Shown piece by piece: positions 1 to 9,030 of a DNA stretch of 64,000 bases. The DNA comes from Bacteroidota bacterium (GTDB lineage Bacteria > Bacteroidota > Bacteroidia > Cytophagales > Cyclobacteriaceae): NCBI GenBank assembly GCA_018266055.1, contig JAFDYT010000011.1:182893-246892 (forward strand), in the 5' to 3' direction. A program made the position numbers and the translations under genes. Under the pieces are notes generated by a model. It ran no database searches. It was not told the origin of the DNA and saw only the letters and a list, made by a program, of their open reading frames with translations. How positions within the stretch are numbered: position 1 is the stretch's first letter; each line of letters begins with the position of its first letter.

Positions 1-428
1 CTGAATTGGTAGCCGTGCTGGCGCACGAAGTGGGACACTTCAAAAAGAAGCACATCGTGTTTGGGTATATCCTTTCTGTGATTCAGATTTTCTTCACCCT
101 TTGGGTACTTTCGTTAATGGTGTTTAATGCCAGCGTTTCCTTTGCCTTAGGCGGAACTGAATCAGCCATACACCTTAACCTCATCGCATTCACTATTCTA
201 TTTGCCCCGATCTCGGGAATCACAGGTTTGCTAATGAGCATCTTCAGCCGCAAAAATGAATTCGAAGCTGACCGTTATGCCAAGGAAACTTACAGCGGAG
301 AAGCTCTCTCGGCTGCCTTGAAAAAACTATCAGCCGATTCGCTCAGCGATTTATACCCGCATCCGGTTTACGTGTTCTTCCATTACTCACATCCGCCGCT
401 GTTGCAGCGGTTGGAAGCCTTGAAATAA
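1..428 (+). CDS. M48 family (Ste24-like) metallopeptidase, 3' part
   Basis: This is the C-terminal part of a membrane zinc metallopeptidase. The frame is open to the left edge of the window, so the start lies outside. The zinc motif HEVGH is at the very beginning and the downstream third-ligand motif NEFEAD follows, which is the Ste24/CAAX-protease arrangement. Two hydrophobic segments lie between them, as expected for a multi-pass enzyme with its active site facing the membrane interior. Family members are usually about 400 residues, so roughly the last third is seen. It converges on the S9 peptidase gene, which ends 4 bases downstream. The family assignment is firm; the substrate is unknown. 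Confidence 0.9.
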   Translation, partial: ELVAVLAHEVGHFKKKHIVFGYILSVIQIFFTLWVLSLMVFNASVSFALGGTESAIHLNLIAFTILFAPISGITGLLMSIFSRKNEFEADRYAKETYSGEALSAALKKLSADSLSDLYPHPVYVFFHYSHPPLLQRLEALK

Positions 429-431
429 AAT

Positions 432-2426
432 CTATTTCTTCGCTGGAAGTTTGTCTTTGAGTTTAGGGGTACCCAGATATTTTCCGTACCATTCCAGATA
501 ACGGGTGTACCGATCCTTCTGGTAGCTCGGCACGCCAATGCCATGATGTTGCCCGGGGTACACGATGAATTCAGTAGGTACGCCGAGCGATTTGAGCGCC
601 TGATACATCTGCTCGCCGCCGATGGCCGGAACATTAAAATCCTTTTCACCCACCATATACAAAGTCGGCGTCTTAATTTTTTCCACATTCAAAAACGGGT
701 ACGACACCTTCATCCATTTGTCCATATTTTTCCAGGGTACGCCGAGTTCGTTCTCGTACTGCAACACATATTGATCAGAGCCATACATGGAGAGCTGCAA
801 AGCGCTGCCTGCACCACTAGCGGCTGCCTTAAACCGCGGATCGGTAGCGGTGACATAATCCGTAAGGATACCACCGTAGCTCCACCCACCAATTACCATT
901 CGATCAGGATCGACTGTATTATTTTTGATCAGATGATCAACCGCTCCAAGCAGATCAACCACTTCTTTATTTCCCCAATCTCCTGAAATAGCCTCTGAAT
1001 ACTTTAGGCCGCGGCCATTGCTTCCCCTGTAATTAACACACGCCACCACGTAACCTTGCGCGGCGAAAACCTGTGGGATAAAATCAAACCCGAAGTCATC
1101 CTGACCCGTTGGTCCGCCGTGAATCCACAACACAAGAGGAAGCTTTTCACCTTTTAGTTTCCCGTAAGGGCGGAAAAGCAAAGAGCCCACGTCGGTGCCG
1201 TCTTTGCTGGTTGAATTAAATGCTTCCACAGAAGCAAACAACCGAGACTTCGAAAACTCGTCGTGTACGTGTGTGAGCCTGCGCAAGGCTCCATTTTCAA
1301 TAGCAAAAATTTCAGGAAGCGAAGACGATTCGGAAGACATTGCCACCCACTTACTCGCCGCATGACGCAAAGAATGAACGATCCTATCTCCACCGGTAAT
1401 TTTCTTTACGTTTCCTTTTAAATCAAAAGAAGTCAAATAACTTCTTCGGTCGTCTTCCACAGTGGTAAAAATAGATTGGCTGTCGTCAGCCCACTGAGGG
1501 CCCGCTACATCGCGGTCCAGAGATTTGCTAATTACTTTTGGCTCCCCCCCTTCTGCCGAAATAATTGTGATGTGATGCTGATCGTACATGCTGTATTTTT
1601 CATACTGCGATTGAAGATACGCGATCGACTTGCCGTCGGGACTCCAAGCCGGGCTATGATCGGCGCCAGCCCATTTGGTGAGCTGGTTAAGCTTCGCTCC
1701 TTTTTTTACTTCGAGAACCCACAAGTCGGAGTTACTGTTGCGATCAGCATCGGCAGTGCGATTGCTTACAAAGACAATTTTTTTGCTGTCAGGCGACCAC
1801 ACCGGATTTTCATCATCGTAATCGCCGGTGGTGAGCGTATCCAGTTTTTTGGTTTCTACAGTAAATAAATAAAGATGATTTCTTTTGCGCTCAAGGTACC
1901 CGCCTCCATCAGATTTAAAATGATAGCGATCCATCACAATGGGCTTGGCATTTTTTCTTTTGTCGGCCTCGTCGGGCGATTCCTGATCCTGAATCACCAA
2001 AATAATTTTGGACGCATCGGGACTCCACACATAATCGCTGATGCTGTATTTCAACTCAGTTAATTTTTGTGCCTCACCTCCGCGGCGATCCATCTTCCAG
2101 ATTTGCGAAGATTTTGTTTCATAGCGCGAAGAAAGAAACGTGAGGTATTTTCCATCGGGCGACCACCGTGGTCGGCTTTCACCTTCCGGACTTGCAGTGA
2201 GTTTGATCGACTCATTTCCATCCCAACTCACCATCCAGATGTCAGCATCCGATTTATCCTTAGCCGAATCGGGCGTCGATAAAACATAGGCCACCCACTT
2301 ACCGTCAGGCGAAAGTTGTGGGTCAGACACGGATTTGATTTTGTACACATCGGAAGGCGAAAAAGGTTTCTGTGAAAATGAAACCGATGCAATACACGAT
2401 AGGATTAGAGCAGCAAATTTTCTCAT
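432..2426 (-). CDS. S9 family peptidase (prolyl oligopeptidase / acylaminoacyl-peptidase type), exported
   Basis: A 664-residue secreted serine peptidase. It starts with a signal peptide ending near SVSFSQ, so it probably acts in the periplasm. Residues about 35-400 contain repeated WSPDGK/WSPDSK motifs, the PD40 blades of a seven-bladed beta-propeller that gates access to the active site. The C-terminal alpha/beta-hydrolase domain carries the nucleophile motif GGWSYGG (Ser516), an Asp in EKDFNVP (about residue 596) and the His in GQHHGIG (about residue 627). S9C enzymes release dipeptides or acylated amino acids from oligopeptides. The gene lies 1 base after the tyrosine phosphatase gene and is probably co-transcribed with it. 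Length and domain order match the family. Confidence 0.95.
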   Translation of the reverse strand: MRKFAALILSCIASVSFSQKPFSPSDVYKIKSVSDPQLSPDGKWVAYVLSTPDSAKDKSDADIWMVSWDGNESIKLTASPEGESRPRWSPDGKYLTFLSSRYETKSSQIWKMDRRGGEAQKLTELKYSISDYVWSPDASKIILVIQDQESPDEADKRKNAKPIVMDRYHFKSDGGGYLERKRNHLYLFTVETKKLDTLTTGDYDDENPVWSPDSKKIVFVSNRTADADRNSNSDLWVLEVKKGAKLNQLTKWAGADHSPAWSPDGKSIAYLQSQYEKYSMYDQHHITIISAEGGEPKVISKSLDRDVAGPQWADDSQSIFTTVEDDRRSYLTSFDLKGNVKKITGGDRIVHSLRHAASKWVAMSSESSSLPEIFAIENGALRRLTHVHDEFSKSRLFASVEAFNSTSKDGTDVGSLLFRPYGKLKGEKLPLVLWIHGGPTGQDDFGFDFIPQVFAAQGYVVACVNYRGSNGRGLKYSEAISGDWGNKEVVDLLGAVDHLIKNNTVDPDRMVIGGWSYGGILTDYVTATDPRFKAAASGAGSALQLSMYGSDQYVLQYENELGVPWKNMDKWMKVSYPFLNVEKIKTPTLYMVGEKDFNVPAIGGEQMYQALKSLGVPTEFIVYPGQHHGIGVPSYQKDRYTRYLEWYGKYLGTPKLKDKLPAKK

Positions 2427-2427
2427 T

Positions 2428-2910
2428 TTAAAACTCAGGATTAAAAGGTTCAGGTTGTTGGGTTAAGGTGCTAATCAAATTATTTATAGAACGATCGAGA
2501 ATTTGAAATACTTCGTCAAAGTCTTTCTCTTGTCCGTAGTAAGGATCGGGCACATCGCCGTCCCCTTCGGGATCAAATGCGCGCATAAGTTTTACCTTGT
2601 GATGATGTTGCGAATGCGAAGAACTTAAAATCGAAGAATAGTTATTTTGATCCATTGCCAAAATCAGGTCGAACGACTCAACATCAGATCGTTTCAATTG
2701 TCTTGCTTTATGCATCATCGGAATATTATTCTTTCTTGCATTTCGCATGGTTCGCGGATCAGGATCGTCGCCAATATTGTAATTGCTGGTACCGCATGAA
2801 TCCACTTCAAAATCTCCGGCCAGGCCTAAGGACTCAATTCTTTCCTTGAAAATTGCTTCTGCCAGTGGCGAGCGGCAAATGTTTCCAAGACAGACAAAAA
2901 GAACTTTCAT
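2428..2910 (-). CDS. Low-molecular-weight protein-tyrosine phosphatase
   Basis: A 160-residue cytoplasmic phosphatase of the arsenate reductase-like fold. The P-loop CLGNICRS (C-x5-R-S) sits at residues about 7-14 directly after the first strand, and the general acid is the Asp of the DPYYG motif near residue 127. The family hydrolyses phosphotyrosine and low-molecular-weight aryl phosphates; in bacteria members often act on tyrosine kinases of polysaccharide export, but no such kinase is seen here. It is the first gene of a two-gene minus-strand unit with the S9 peptidase. The length is normal for the family. Confidence 0.95.
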   Translation of the reverse strand: MKVLFVCLGNICRSPLAEAIFKERIESLGLAGDFEVDSCGTSNYNIGDDPDPRTMRNARKNNIPMMHKARQLKRSDVESFDLILAMDQNNYSSILSSSHSQHHHKVKLMRAFDPEGDGDVPDPYYGQEKDFDEVFQILDRSINNLISTLTQQPEPFNPEF

Positions 2911-3013
2911 GAATTATCCGGTTTTTTTATAGCAAGATGGTTACTTCTCAGAAATTTACTGTATTCATCATCGTGTTAAAAGCACAATTTTTTTTGGCCT
3001 TTGGTTAGGGATT

Positions 3014-3036
3014 CCCCTCTTTACGGAGGGGTTTTT
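3014..3036 (+). terminator. Rho-independent terminator-like hairpin with no upstream plus-strand gene
   Basis: Arms CCCCTC (3014-3019) and GAGGGG (3026-3031) enclose a six-base loop and are followed by TTTTTCTTTTT. The T tract makes it a plus-strand terminator, yet the nearest upstream genes are on the minus strand. It could end a small RNA from the 2911-3013 gap or protect the downstream hydratase gene from read-through. Confidence 0.5.
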
Positions 3037-3089
3037 CTTTTTACGCCCGTCTCTTTTCCTCTTCGGTTTTTAAAAGCTTCCAATTCCTT

Positions 3090-3097
3090 TAGATTTG
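3090..3097 (+). promoter_or_regulatory. Bacteroidetes -7 promoter element (TAnnTTTG)
   Basis: TAGATTTG matches the Bacteroidetes -7 consensus exactly and lies 16 bases before the ATG of the enoyl-CoA hydratase gene. No clear -33 TTG was found at the preferred spacing. Confidence 0.5.
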
Positions 3098-3113
3098 TAG
3101 CAAATCAACAGCT

Positions 3114-3887
3114 ATGGAATTCATAAAAGTGACTGAACAAAAGGAGCCTTACGTGGCCCTGGTGGAACTTAACCGTCCGAAAGAATTAAACGCATTGAAT
3201 CGCCAACTGATGCTTGAACTTCTTGAAGCATTGCAGGCGCTCGATAAAAACGAAAATGTAAGAGCCATTATCCTTACGGGAAATGAGCAGGCCTTTGCCG
3301 CTGGCGCCGACATCAAGCAAATGGCCGACCAAAGCGCCATTGATATGCTCACTATTGATCAATTCAGCACATGGGATCAGATTCGTAAAACCAAGAAGCC
3401 GCTCATCGCCGCAGTAAGTGGTTTCGCCCTCGGGGGCGGATGCGAACTTTCGATGATGTGCGATATCATCATCGCTTCGGAATCAGCCAAATTCGGTCAG
3501 CCCGAAATTAAGATAGGAACTATCCCCGGCGCAGGCGGTACGCAGCGGCTCACCAAAGCGCTTGGTAAGTCAAAGGCTATGGAACTCATCCTTACGGGAC
3601 GGTTTCTTTCGGCACAAGAAGCCCATTTCTACGGATTGGTTTCCAAAGTAGTGCCCGTAGAAGTTTACCTGCACGAGGCCTTACAATTGGCAAAAGAAAT
3701 TGCGCAACAATCGCCGGTGGCTGTGCAATTGGCCAAAGAAGCGGTTAATCGTTCGTTTGAAACTCAACTTGACGAAGGTCTGGCCTTTGAGCGAAAGAAC
3801 TTTTATCTGACGTTCGCTTCGGCCGATCAGAAAGAAGGTATGAAAGCATTTGTCGAAAAGCGAAAGCCAGTCTATCAGGGAAAATAA
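3114..3887 (+). CDS. Enoyl-CoA hydratase/isomerase (crotonase) family
   Basis: A 257-residue crotonase-fold enzyme, probably hydrating trans-2-enoyl-CoA to 3-hydroxyacyl-CoA in fatty-acid or phenylacetate-type beta-oxidation. The oxyanion-hole segments FAAGADIKQM (about residues 63-72) and GFALGGGCEL (about 103-112) are present, as is PEIKIGTIPGAGGTQRL. The two catalytic glutamates of short-chain hydratases are both found, in GGGCE and in the PEIKIG region, so hydratase activity is more likely than isomerase or dehalogenase activity. The gene stands alone between a promoter-like element and a strong terminator. The cellular pathway cannot be told from the neighbours. Confidence 0.92.
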   Translation: MEFIKVTEQKEPYVALVELNRPKELNALNRQLMLELLEALQALDKNENVRAIILTGNEQAFAAGADIKQMADQSAIDMLTIDQFSTWDQIRKTKKPLIAAVSGFALGGGCELSMMCDIIIASESAKFGQPEIKIGTIPGAGGTQRLTKALGKSKAMELILTGRFLSAQEAHFYGLVSKVVPVEVYLHEALQLAKEIAQQSPVAVQLAKEAVNRSFETQLDEGLAFERKNFYLTFASADQKEGMKAFVEKRKPVYQGK

Positions 3888-3901
3888 GGCCCTAAAACAA
3901 A

Positions 3902-3929
3902 AGAGGCTGTCTCTCGCGAGGCAGCCTCT
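3902..3929. terminator. Bidirectional terminator between convergent genes
   Basis: Arms AGAGGCTG (3902-3909) and CAGCCTCT (3922-3929) form a strong stem. The plus strand continues with ATTTGTT and the complementary strand with CTTTTGTTTTAG, so it can serve both the hydratase gene and the convergent gene ending at 3950. Confidence 0.75.
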
Positions 3930-3949
3930 ATTTGTTGAGACTATGTGGT

Positions 3950-4984
3950 TTAGCGGACAGAAATTCCGAAACCCAGTGTAACGGTATTGTATTTCTGGAG
4001 AGTGTACTCCCCATTGAAATTGAAAATTGCAAGTTTTAAACGTAAACCAAACGTTGCGCGCGGACCACTTGAAGACGCTGTGAAATTTACGGGATCCTTT
4101 ACTTGAATTGGTGTGCCATTGACGTCAAGCAGCGTATATGTTCCAGAAACAGCTAGTTTAGATGAGGCAATATTATATCCCAAGCCAGCATATCCCGTCA
4201 ATACAGAAACCTTCTTTGAAATTACTCCCTGAATTGTCGTTGCGCTTGTAGACAAGGTTCCCTTTTGATCAGGGTGATTCTGTGCATCAATTGCTACATT
4301 GAGGGAGAGCTTTGTATAGCCAACAAAACCCGATAAATCAAAAGGCAAAGATTTAATCCCAGGAATATATTGCTTCACATCGTGCATCAAGCCGATTCCG
4401 AAAAGGCTGAAGTCACTGCTATTCTTATCACCAAACTTGATTGCAGGAACATACCTAAATTTTAGTTCGAATCCTTTCGGTAAACCAATCCCCGCTTGTA
4501 ACATAGGCACTGGCATCGTATTCTTAATCACAGGTACCTGGCTCAGATCAGCACCTGGAGCGCCTTGAAATCCGGAAAGTGGAACACCTTTATAGTCATA
4601 ATAAGGAGCTTGTTTAGAGCCAAACACAGACGGTACAAAACCGCTTTGAGGATTTCCGTTTGGACCGGTAAGCCGCTCAACAGATTTCATTTTTGAATTG
4701 TCAACATAATACGATAAATCCGAAGTTGGAATATTGACAAAACTTCCTGTGAACGTGATATCAAAACCTGCGATTTTGTGCGGTTTAGCGGTAGTGTACC
4801 ATCCTTGATTTAAGCCGTACCCTACAGCAGAAAGTAGAGGCGACATATATCCTTTAACCAGAGTATTGGCATCTTGAGAGGTTCCTTTAAGAAGCTGCCC
4901 CAAATCGCTTTGAGCAACCGCCATCATGTTACCGGATAAAAAGAATGCGGTAAGCGCCGAGAATACGAGTTGTTTTGTTTTCAT
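3950..4984 (-). CDS. Exported conserved protein, DUF6588-like
   Basis: A 344-residue protein with a signal peptide (cleavage near MAVAQ) and then alternating amphipathic stretches that end in an aromatic/charged terminus (GFGISVR), as in small outer-membrane beta-barrels. The mature start, with a run resembling LGQLLKGTSQDANTLVKGY, resembles a Bacteroidetes-only family that I recall as DUF6588; this is from memory and needs a profile search. No catalytic motif is visible. It is a single gene convergent with the hydratase gene, with its start 78 bases from the divergent transferase frame. The function is unknown. Confidence 0.75.
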   Translation of the reverse strand: MKTKQLVFSALTAFFLSGNMMAVAQSDLGQLLKGTSQDANTLVKGYMSPLLSAVGYGLNQGWYTTAKPHKIAGFDITFTGSFVNIPTSDLSYYVDNSKMKSVERLTGPNGNPQSGFVPSVFGSKQAPYYDYKGVPLSGFQGAPGADLSQVPVIKNTMPVPMLQAGIGLPKGFELKFRYVPAIKFGDKNSSDFSLFGIGLMHDVKQYIPGIKSLPFDLSGFVGYTKLSLNVAIDAQNHPDQKGTLSTSATTIQGVISKKVSVLTGYAGLGYNIASSKLAVSGTYTLLDVNGTPIQVKDPVNFTASSSGPRATFGLRLKLAIFNFNGEYTLQKYNTVTLGFGISVR

Positions 4985-5077
4985 AGTTGGTTTTATTCCG
5001 ATATAAATGCCAAGATAACACTTTTGGTAAACATTAAAATGATCACAATCTGAAATAGCGAGTTGAATTGGTTTTGG

Positions 5078-5085
5078 TATTTTTG
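5078..5085 (+). promoter_or_regulatory. Bacteroidetes -7 promoter element before waaA
   Basis: TATTTTTG fits TAnnTTTG exactly. It ends only 7 bases before the ATG at 5093, so the mRNA would have almost no leader if the element is used. A -33 partner is not obvious. Confidence 0.45.
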
Positions 5086-5092
5086 CAATTCA

Positions 5093-6337
5093 ATGCAGAA
5101 ATTTCTCTATACGTTTTCAATTCATTCGTTACGATTTGCCTTTTTATTGGCATCGTTGTTCAATTCAAAGGCGAGGCTTTTCGTTGCCGGGCGACGAAAT
5201 TATTTCTCAAAACTGAAGTCAGCCTTTGCTGGAAATAAAACGAAACTAGTGTGGGTTCATTGCGCATCATTGGGGGAATTTGAACAAGGGCGACCGATTA
5301 TCGAATCGTTGAAAACAAAATTTCCTGACGTCCGCATATTGCTTACCTTTTTTTCGCCTTCGGGTTATGAAGTCAGGAAAAATTATCCGCTGGCGGACCA
5401 TGTATTTTACCTTCCGTGGGATACATCGGCACAGGCGAGAAAATTTCTTGAAATCACCAAACCATCACTCGCTATTTTTATCAAATACGAGTTCTGGTAT
5501 TACTATAGTCTCCATCTGAAAAAAGCTGGCGTGCCGATTATCTCCGCCTCCTGCATTTTAAGGCAAGACCAGATTTTCTTTAAAAGCTACGGACACTTAT
5601 TCCGTCAGATTTTGAAAAACTTCAGTTATTTTTTTACACAAGATCAGGAGACTAAAAATCTATTGTCATCCATCGGGATTACCAAAAGTAAAGTAGCTGG
5701 CGATACTCGCTTTGACCGGGTGATGGAGATTATTGAAAGTGGTGAAGAAATTCCACAAGCCAAAAAATTTAAAAACGATCAGAAGGTTTTTGTGATCGGA
5801 AGTTGCTGGCCGGAGGATATGGAAGCACTGGCTCCCTTCATTAACGAAAGCAATTCGAGTTTAAAATTCATCATCGCTCCCCACGAAATATCAGAATCCT
5901 TTCTTCGGGAAATAGAAAATTCACTTCAGGTGAAATCGGCGCGCTTTTCACAGCAAAAGGAAAACATCGAAAATTATCCTGTGCTTATAATCGACAACAT
6001 CGGGATGCTGTCGCAACTTTATCGCTATGGCGAATTTGCTTTCGTCGGCGGTGCGTTTGGTAAAGGCCTTCACAACATCCTTGAGGCCGCGTGCTACGGA
6101 GTACCGATTTTTTTTGGCAACAAAAATTATGACAAATACAAAGAAGCCAACGACCTGATCATGCGCGGTGGCGCTTTTGATGTGAGTGGTTATGCCGAGT
6201 TAAAAGCCAAGTACGAGTTGATGATTACTCGCCCGGAAAATTTTCTTCTGGCTTGCGAAGTGACACGCTCGTACGTGGAAGAAAACCTGGGTGCTACACG
6301 AAAAATAGTTGAGTACTGCGAAACGTTTTTAGCATGA
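5093..6337 (+). CDS. waaA: 3-deoxy-D-manno-octulosonic acid (Kdo) transferase
   Basis: A 414-residue GT30 glycosyltransferase that adds Kdo from CMP-Kdo to lipid IVA at the inner face of the cytoplasmic membrane. An N-terminal hydrophobic anchor is followed by the GT30 N-domain, with the acceptor-site segment HCASLGEFEQGRP containing the conserved catalytic Glu, and then a GT-B C-domain with GGAFGKGLHNILEAACYGVP. The ATG at 5093 was preferred over a TTG 30 bases upstream because the added residues do not look like the family start and the promoter element lies inside that stretch. It overlaps rsgA by 4 bases (ATGA), so the two are coupled. Confidence 0.92.
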   Translation: MQKFLYTFSIHSLRFAFLLASLFNSKARLFVAGRRNYFSKLKSAFAGNKTKLVWVHCASLGEFEQGRPIIESLKTKFPDVRILLTFFSPSGYEVRKNYPLADHVFYLPWDTSAQARKFLEITKPSLAIFIKYEFWYYYSLHLKKAGVPIISASCILRQDQIFFKSYGHLFRQILKNFSYFFTQDQETKNLLSSIGITKSKVAGDTRFDRVMEIIESGEEIPQAKKFKNDQKVFVIGSCWPEDMEALAPFINESNSSLKFIIAPHEISESFLREIENSLQVKSARFSQQKENIENYPVLIIDNIGMLSQLYRYGEFAFVGGAFGKGLHNILEAACYGVPIFFGNKNYDKYKEANDLIMRGGAFDVSGYAELKAKYELMITRPENFLLACEVTRSYVEENLGATRKIVEYCETFLA

Positions 6338-7248
6338 CCGGCATCGTGACAAAATCTACCGGATCGTGGCATGATGTGCTCATCGATGGAAAAAAATACG
6401 AATGCCGCATTCGCGGAAAAATCAGGCTGGAAGGAATTAAAGAAACGAATCCGGTTACCGTAGGTGATTATGTAGAAGTGGATATTGCCGAAGGGGCGCA
6501 TGCGATTACCAAAATTCTTCCACGAAAAAATCACATCCTTCGGCAGTCAGTAAAAAAAACCGGACATGCCAACATCCTTGCGGCGAACGTTGATCTGGCA
6601 CTTCTTGTAGCTACCGTGCAACAGCCACGAACCTCCACCGGGTTTATCGACAGGTTTCTGGTTTCGGCGGAAGCATTTCGAATTCCACAAGCAATTGTTT
6701 TTAATAAAGTCGATCTCATGGACAAAGAAGGCCTTGAGACGATTGACCGATTAACTTCCATATACAAAGCAATAAATGTTGAGGTGCACAGGATTTCTGC
6801 GCTGAAAGGAGAAGGTCTGGAAGAACTGAAAAAATTAATTGAAAATAAAACTACCCTCGTGGCCGGGCATTCCGGCGCTGGCAAGTCAACGTTGCTCAAC
6901 CAATTATCACCACATATAACGCAAACAACTGGTGATATTTCAGGTTACTCCGAGAAAGGCACTCACACTACTACTTTTGCAGAAATGTTTTCTCTTGACA
7001 AGAATACATTTGTGATCGATACACCGGGAATCAAAGAATGGGGATTGGTGGACATGAGTCAGCAGGAAACGTCAGACTATTTTCCCGAAATGCGTGAGCT
7101 TAGGCTGCAATGCAAGTTCGGCTCAAAATGTCTGCATCTTCATGAGCCTGGCTGCGCCGTACGGCCTGCAGTAGAGAATGGAACAATCGCAAAAAGTCGT
7201 TTTGAAAGCTACCTTTCCATTGTAGAAGGAAAAGACAATAGAAAATAA
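6334..7248 (+). CDS. rsgA: Small-subunit ribosome biogenesis GTPase RsgA
   Basis: A 304-residue circularly permuted GTPase that binds late 30S precursors and checks their maturation. An N-terminal OB-fold is followed by the permuted motifs in the order G4 (NKVD), G5 (SALKG), G1 (GHSGAGKST) and G3 (DTPGIKEWG). The C-terminal zinc knuckle with Cys/His ligands is visible in CKFGSKCLHLHEPGC. The motif order is diagnostic. It begins inside the last codons of waaA and is likely translated from the same mRNA. Confidence 0.97.
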   Translation: MTGIVTKSTGSWHDVLIDGKKYECRIRGKIRLEGIKETNPVTVGDYVEVDIAEGAHAITKILPRKNHILRQSVKKTGHANILAANVDLALLVATVQQPRTSTGFIDRFLVSAEAFRIPQAIVFNKVDLMDKEGLETIDRLTSIYKAINVEVHRISALKGEGLEELKKLIENKTTLVAGHSGAGKSTLLNQLSPHITQTTGDISGYSEKGTHTTTFAEMFSLDKNTFVIDTPGIKEWGLVDMSQQETSDYFPEMRELRLQCKFGSKCLHLHEPGCAVRPAVENGTIAKSRFESYLSIVEGKDNRK

Positions 7249-7267
7249 GTTTGAATAAACCATTCCC

Positions 7268-8083
7268 ATGAAATACAGACTCAACGAAAAAATAGTGGAG
7301 TACGTAGCTGAAGGGAAAGCTAACGCGGGAGATGATACGATTCTTCTTCACAAAGCAATTGATCTTTCGAAAGGAATGCCGTGGAGCAGCGACGGCTTTA
7401 CAATTGCACCCTTGCTTGAAAACAAACTCTTCCCTACTTTTCTTTCTGAGACTAAATCTCTTTTGATTTCTCTATGGAAAAAAGCGGGAGTTACCTTATC
7501 CTCTGATTTTAATCCCTCCCACTACCACACCATTATAAAAAATCAGGAACAACACCTCGCAGCGGTGGAGCAAACTAAATTAATCTCCACCGAGGATTTC
7601 CCGATTTCAATTCGTCTGATAGAGCAGAGAATTTCAACGATCTGTGGTACCGAGCTTGAAGCAAAAAATCCATGGGATGGCGCTTCTGTTTTTCATTTTC
7701 GGGTAGTGAGGCCTAACGCTGGTGATAATAACCCCCTGCACCGCGACGTATGGCTGGAAGATTATACGAACTGTATCAATCTGTATATTCCGATTGCCGG
7801 GAGTAACGAAAATTCTTCGCTCGCAATTATTCCCAGTAGTCATCTATGGCCTGAAAATTCAGTGGTACGCACAGACGGCGGAGCTATAATTAATGGAATC
7901 CGATTCAATGTTCCCGCTGTAATGGAAGTGAACAGAGATTTTCAGGTTGTGCGGCCCAATCCAAAAGAAAATGAAGTCTTGATTTTTTCACCGTACCTGA
8001 TTCACGGCGGCGCTGCCAATCTGAATACAGACATTACGCGCATCTCGATCGAACTTCGGCTCTGGAAAAAAGGTCAGCGGTAA
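7268..8083 (+). CDS. Phytanoyl-CoA dioxygenase-like Fe(II)/2-oxoglutarate oxygenase
   Basis: A 271-residue predicted non-haem iron oxygenase. The facial triad can be placed as H158-x-D160 (in NNPLHRDVW) and distal H246 (in YLIHGGAAN), and R258 in TRISIELR is a good candidate for the 2-oxoglutarate-binding arginine. The surrounding double-stranded beta-helix pattern fits the PhyH superfamily. The substrate is unknown. The gene follows rsgA by 19 bases and overlaps the convergent glycosyltransferase gene by 10 bases. Assignment to the superfamily is a motif-based inference rather than a close match. Confidence 0.7.
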   Translation: MKYRLNEKIVEYVAEGKANAGDDTILLHKAIDLSKGMPWSSDGFTIAPLLENKLFPTFLSETKSLLISLWKKAGVTLSSDFNPSHYHTIIKNQEQHLAAVEQTKLISTEDFPISIRLIEQRISTICGTELEAKNPWDGASVFHFRVVRPNAGDNNPLHRDVWLEDYTNCINLYIPIAGSNENSSLAIIPSSHLWPENSVVRTDGGAIINGIRFNVPAVMEVNRDFQVVRPNPKENEVLIFSPYLIHGGAANLNTDITRISIELRLWKKGQR

Positions 8084-9030
8084 AAAATACGATGATAAAA
8101 AGACCGCATCTGTGACCAGGGAAGCGGTAACCATGAGGCGGCTCTAACCAAAGAAAATGAAAAAGGAATTCTTCCCAACGTTTTCGCTAAGGTGGCGAAT
8201 TGTTTTGCTTCTGTTTTGTTCTCAGAAAATACGGCTTGTCTGAATTCGTAAAGTACACGATGACGAAGAGCAGACAGCTCAACCTCATTACGGCAAAGAC
8301 CTTTCGCCTTACAACAAATCAGATAGGTGGAGTGCAGCTGAGGATCACCTTTTTTGTACCATCCTGCCGACATAGAACCGGAAGACTTTCGCACCAGCGT
8401 GAGAGTCTCATCGAGAAAAGCAAATTTGTAAAGCCGGGAAGCCCTTACCCAAAAATCAAAATCCTCGTAGGCCAAAGATTCGTCGTAGCCATTAAGAGCA
8501 ATCAGCACTTCCCGCCGGATCATCATAGTAGGACTACAGATGAAGTAAGTAGTAAGCACGTCGGGAAATACATTTCCGGTTGGAATACGATCAATCAGTT
8601 TTTTTTCCTTTAAGTATTCAAAGTGACTTCTGATCTGATTGCCCTCAACGTCGATGTAGATTGCGTCAGTAAAAACCACGCCCACACTAGGGCGTTGCTG
8701 AGAAAAAAAATCCACTTGCTTTTCAATACGTTCCGGTTTCATCACATCGTCGGTAGCAAAGTCGATAATGAAATCGCCGGTTGCTAAAGCGAGTCCTTGA
8801 TTGAATGCCTTGCAGTTACCAAGATTGACTGGCAGCAAGATAGATTGTATCTGTTTGTATTCTGTGACGAGCTGCTGAACCAATTGGGCGCTACCATCGG
8901 TACTGGCATCGTCCACCAAAATGATCTGGATATTGCCATAGGTTTGGCGCACCACCGACTCCACAGCTTCCCGCAAGAAGGGCTTGTGATTGTAGCAAAG
9001 GCAGATGACTGAAACCAGCGGCTGATTCAT
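8074..9030 (-). CDS. Family 2 glycosyltransferase
   Basis: A 318-residue GT-A fold transferase. The N-terminal nucleotide-binding segment (SVICLCYNHKPFLREAVES), the LVDDASTDGS motif and a DXD-like ATDD (about residue 95) that binds the metal and sugar nucleotide are all present. The C-terminal third is more variable, as usual. GT2 enzymes build surface polysaccharide or glycolipid. It is the last gene of a four-gene minus-strand operon and overlaps the FemAB-like gene by 4 bases, so it probably works with it on the cell envelope. Sugar and acceptor cannot be predicted. Confidence 0.9.
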   Translation of the reverse strand: MNQPLVSVICLCYNHKPFLREAVESVVRQTYGNIQIILVDDASTDGSAQLVQQLVTEYKQIQSILLPVNLGNCKAFNQGLALATGDFIIDFATDDVMKPERIEKQVDFFSQQRPSVGVVFTDAIYIDVEGNQIRSHFEYLKEKKLIDRIPTGNVFPDVLTTYFICSPTMMIRREVLIALNGYDESLAYEDFDFWVRASRLYKFAFLDETLTLVRKSSGSMSAGWYKKGDPQLHSTYLICCKAKGLCRNEVELSALRHRVLYEFRQAVFSENKTEAKQFATLAKTLGRIPFSFSLVRAASWLPLPWSQMRSFYHRIFYR

